NCBI RefSeq assembly: GCF_036323735.1
Contig: NC_086025.1
Span: 111,481,688-111,545,687, forward strand
Direction: 5' to 3'
Origin: Rattus norvegicus
Taxonomy: Eukaryota; Chordata; Mammalia; Rodentia; Muridae
Length of the DNA: 64,000 bases
Both the position numbers and the translations under genes were made by a program. Of this stretch, positions 63,873 through 64,000 are shown piece by piece. Each line of letters begins with the position of its first letter. The stretch's first letter is position 1. Under the pieces are notes generated by a model. That model had not been told where the DNA came from, did not search any database, and was given only the letters and a program-made list of their open reading frames with translations.

Positions 63873-64000
63873 TGGGTAGGTTGAAAAATCTTCAGCTATT
63901 CATTTGCACGGGCATGGTTGGCATGAGAGGTGTCAGGGCTACAGCTGGGTCTGAGGTGAACAGAGAGCTAGTGGTATAAACCTTATTCTGAGTCCAAAGA

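Noticed and set aside
63626..63979. 117-codon Arg/Glu/Gly-rich frame
   Set aside because: Translation of the terminal polypurine tract.

Overview
The window is mammalian nuclear DNA, almost certainly from a rat (Rattus). The best evidence is four young, nearly full-length ID retroposons (BC1/tRNA-Ala-related, about 75 bp bodies with A-rich tails and 14-16 bp target-site duplications). They sit among many rodent B1, B2/B3 and B4-type SINEs, ORR1/MaLR-like LTR material, a rodent hAT-Charlie MITE (URR1 type), older MIR, L2 and L1M relics, and long (GT)n and (GA)n microsatellites. There is no bacterial or viral gene organisation.

I see no intact protein-coding gene. The only coding-derived sequence I can identify is a processed, disabled Rpl7a (eL8) pseudogene at about 302-1170. 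The other long open frames come from low-complexity DNA (TG, CT/CCTT or GA tracts), from SINEs, or from sequence with no recognisable domain. The window is therefore an intergenic or deep intronic region. Promoters, exons and terminators cannot be supported.

Layout: 1-1300, Rpl7a retropseudogene nested in SINEs. 1300-9300, mostly unique sequence with MIR, B1 and one ID insertion. 9335-10624 and 17766-19069, two copies of a two-part duplicated module; the first part is direct and the second is inverted between copies, and a tRNA-Gln-like relic lies in the first part. 19.7-20.2 kb, a 0.5 kb TG/CATG minisatellite. 22-27 kb, polypyrimidine, (GT)n, CATC repeats and a MITE. 29.7-33.6 kb, dense SINE and LTR-like clusters. 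36-45 kb, L2/MIR relics, an (AGAT)n-split repeat, candidate conserved unique sequence near 40.1-40.6 kb, GT/GA tracts and an ORR1-type solo LTR. 47-50 kb, TG repeats and two ID insertions 0.5 kb apart. 53.3-54.8 kb, three tandem-repeat systems next to each other (28 bp, 39 bp, and a roughly 0.75 kb CCTT higher-order array). 56.3-56.7 kb, two compound GT/GA tracts. 58.7-64 kb, candidate conserved non-coding blocks, a CpG-bearing tetranucleotide repeat, an L1M 3' end and a terminal polypurine tract.

The most notable signals are the rearranged duplicated module with its tRNA-like relic, the higher-order CCTT array, the cluster of young tandem repeats at 53.3-54.8 kb, and a few CpG-retaining unique blocks that may be conserved regulatory DNA. 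Repeat family names come from remembered consensus sequences, so subfamily labels are approximate. 'Unassigned' means I recognised nothing there.
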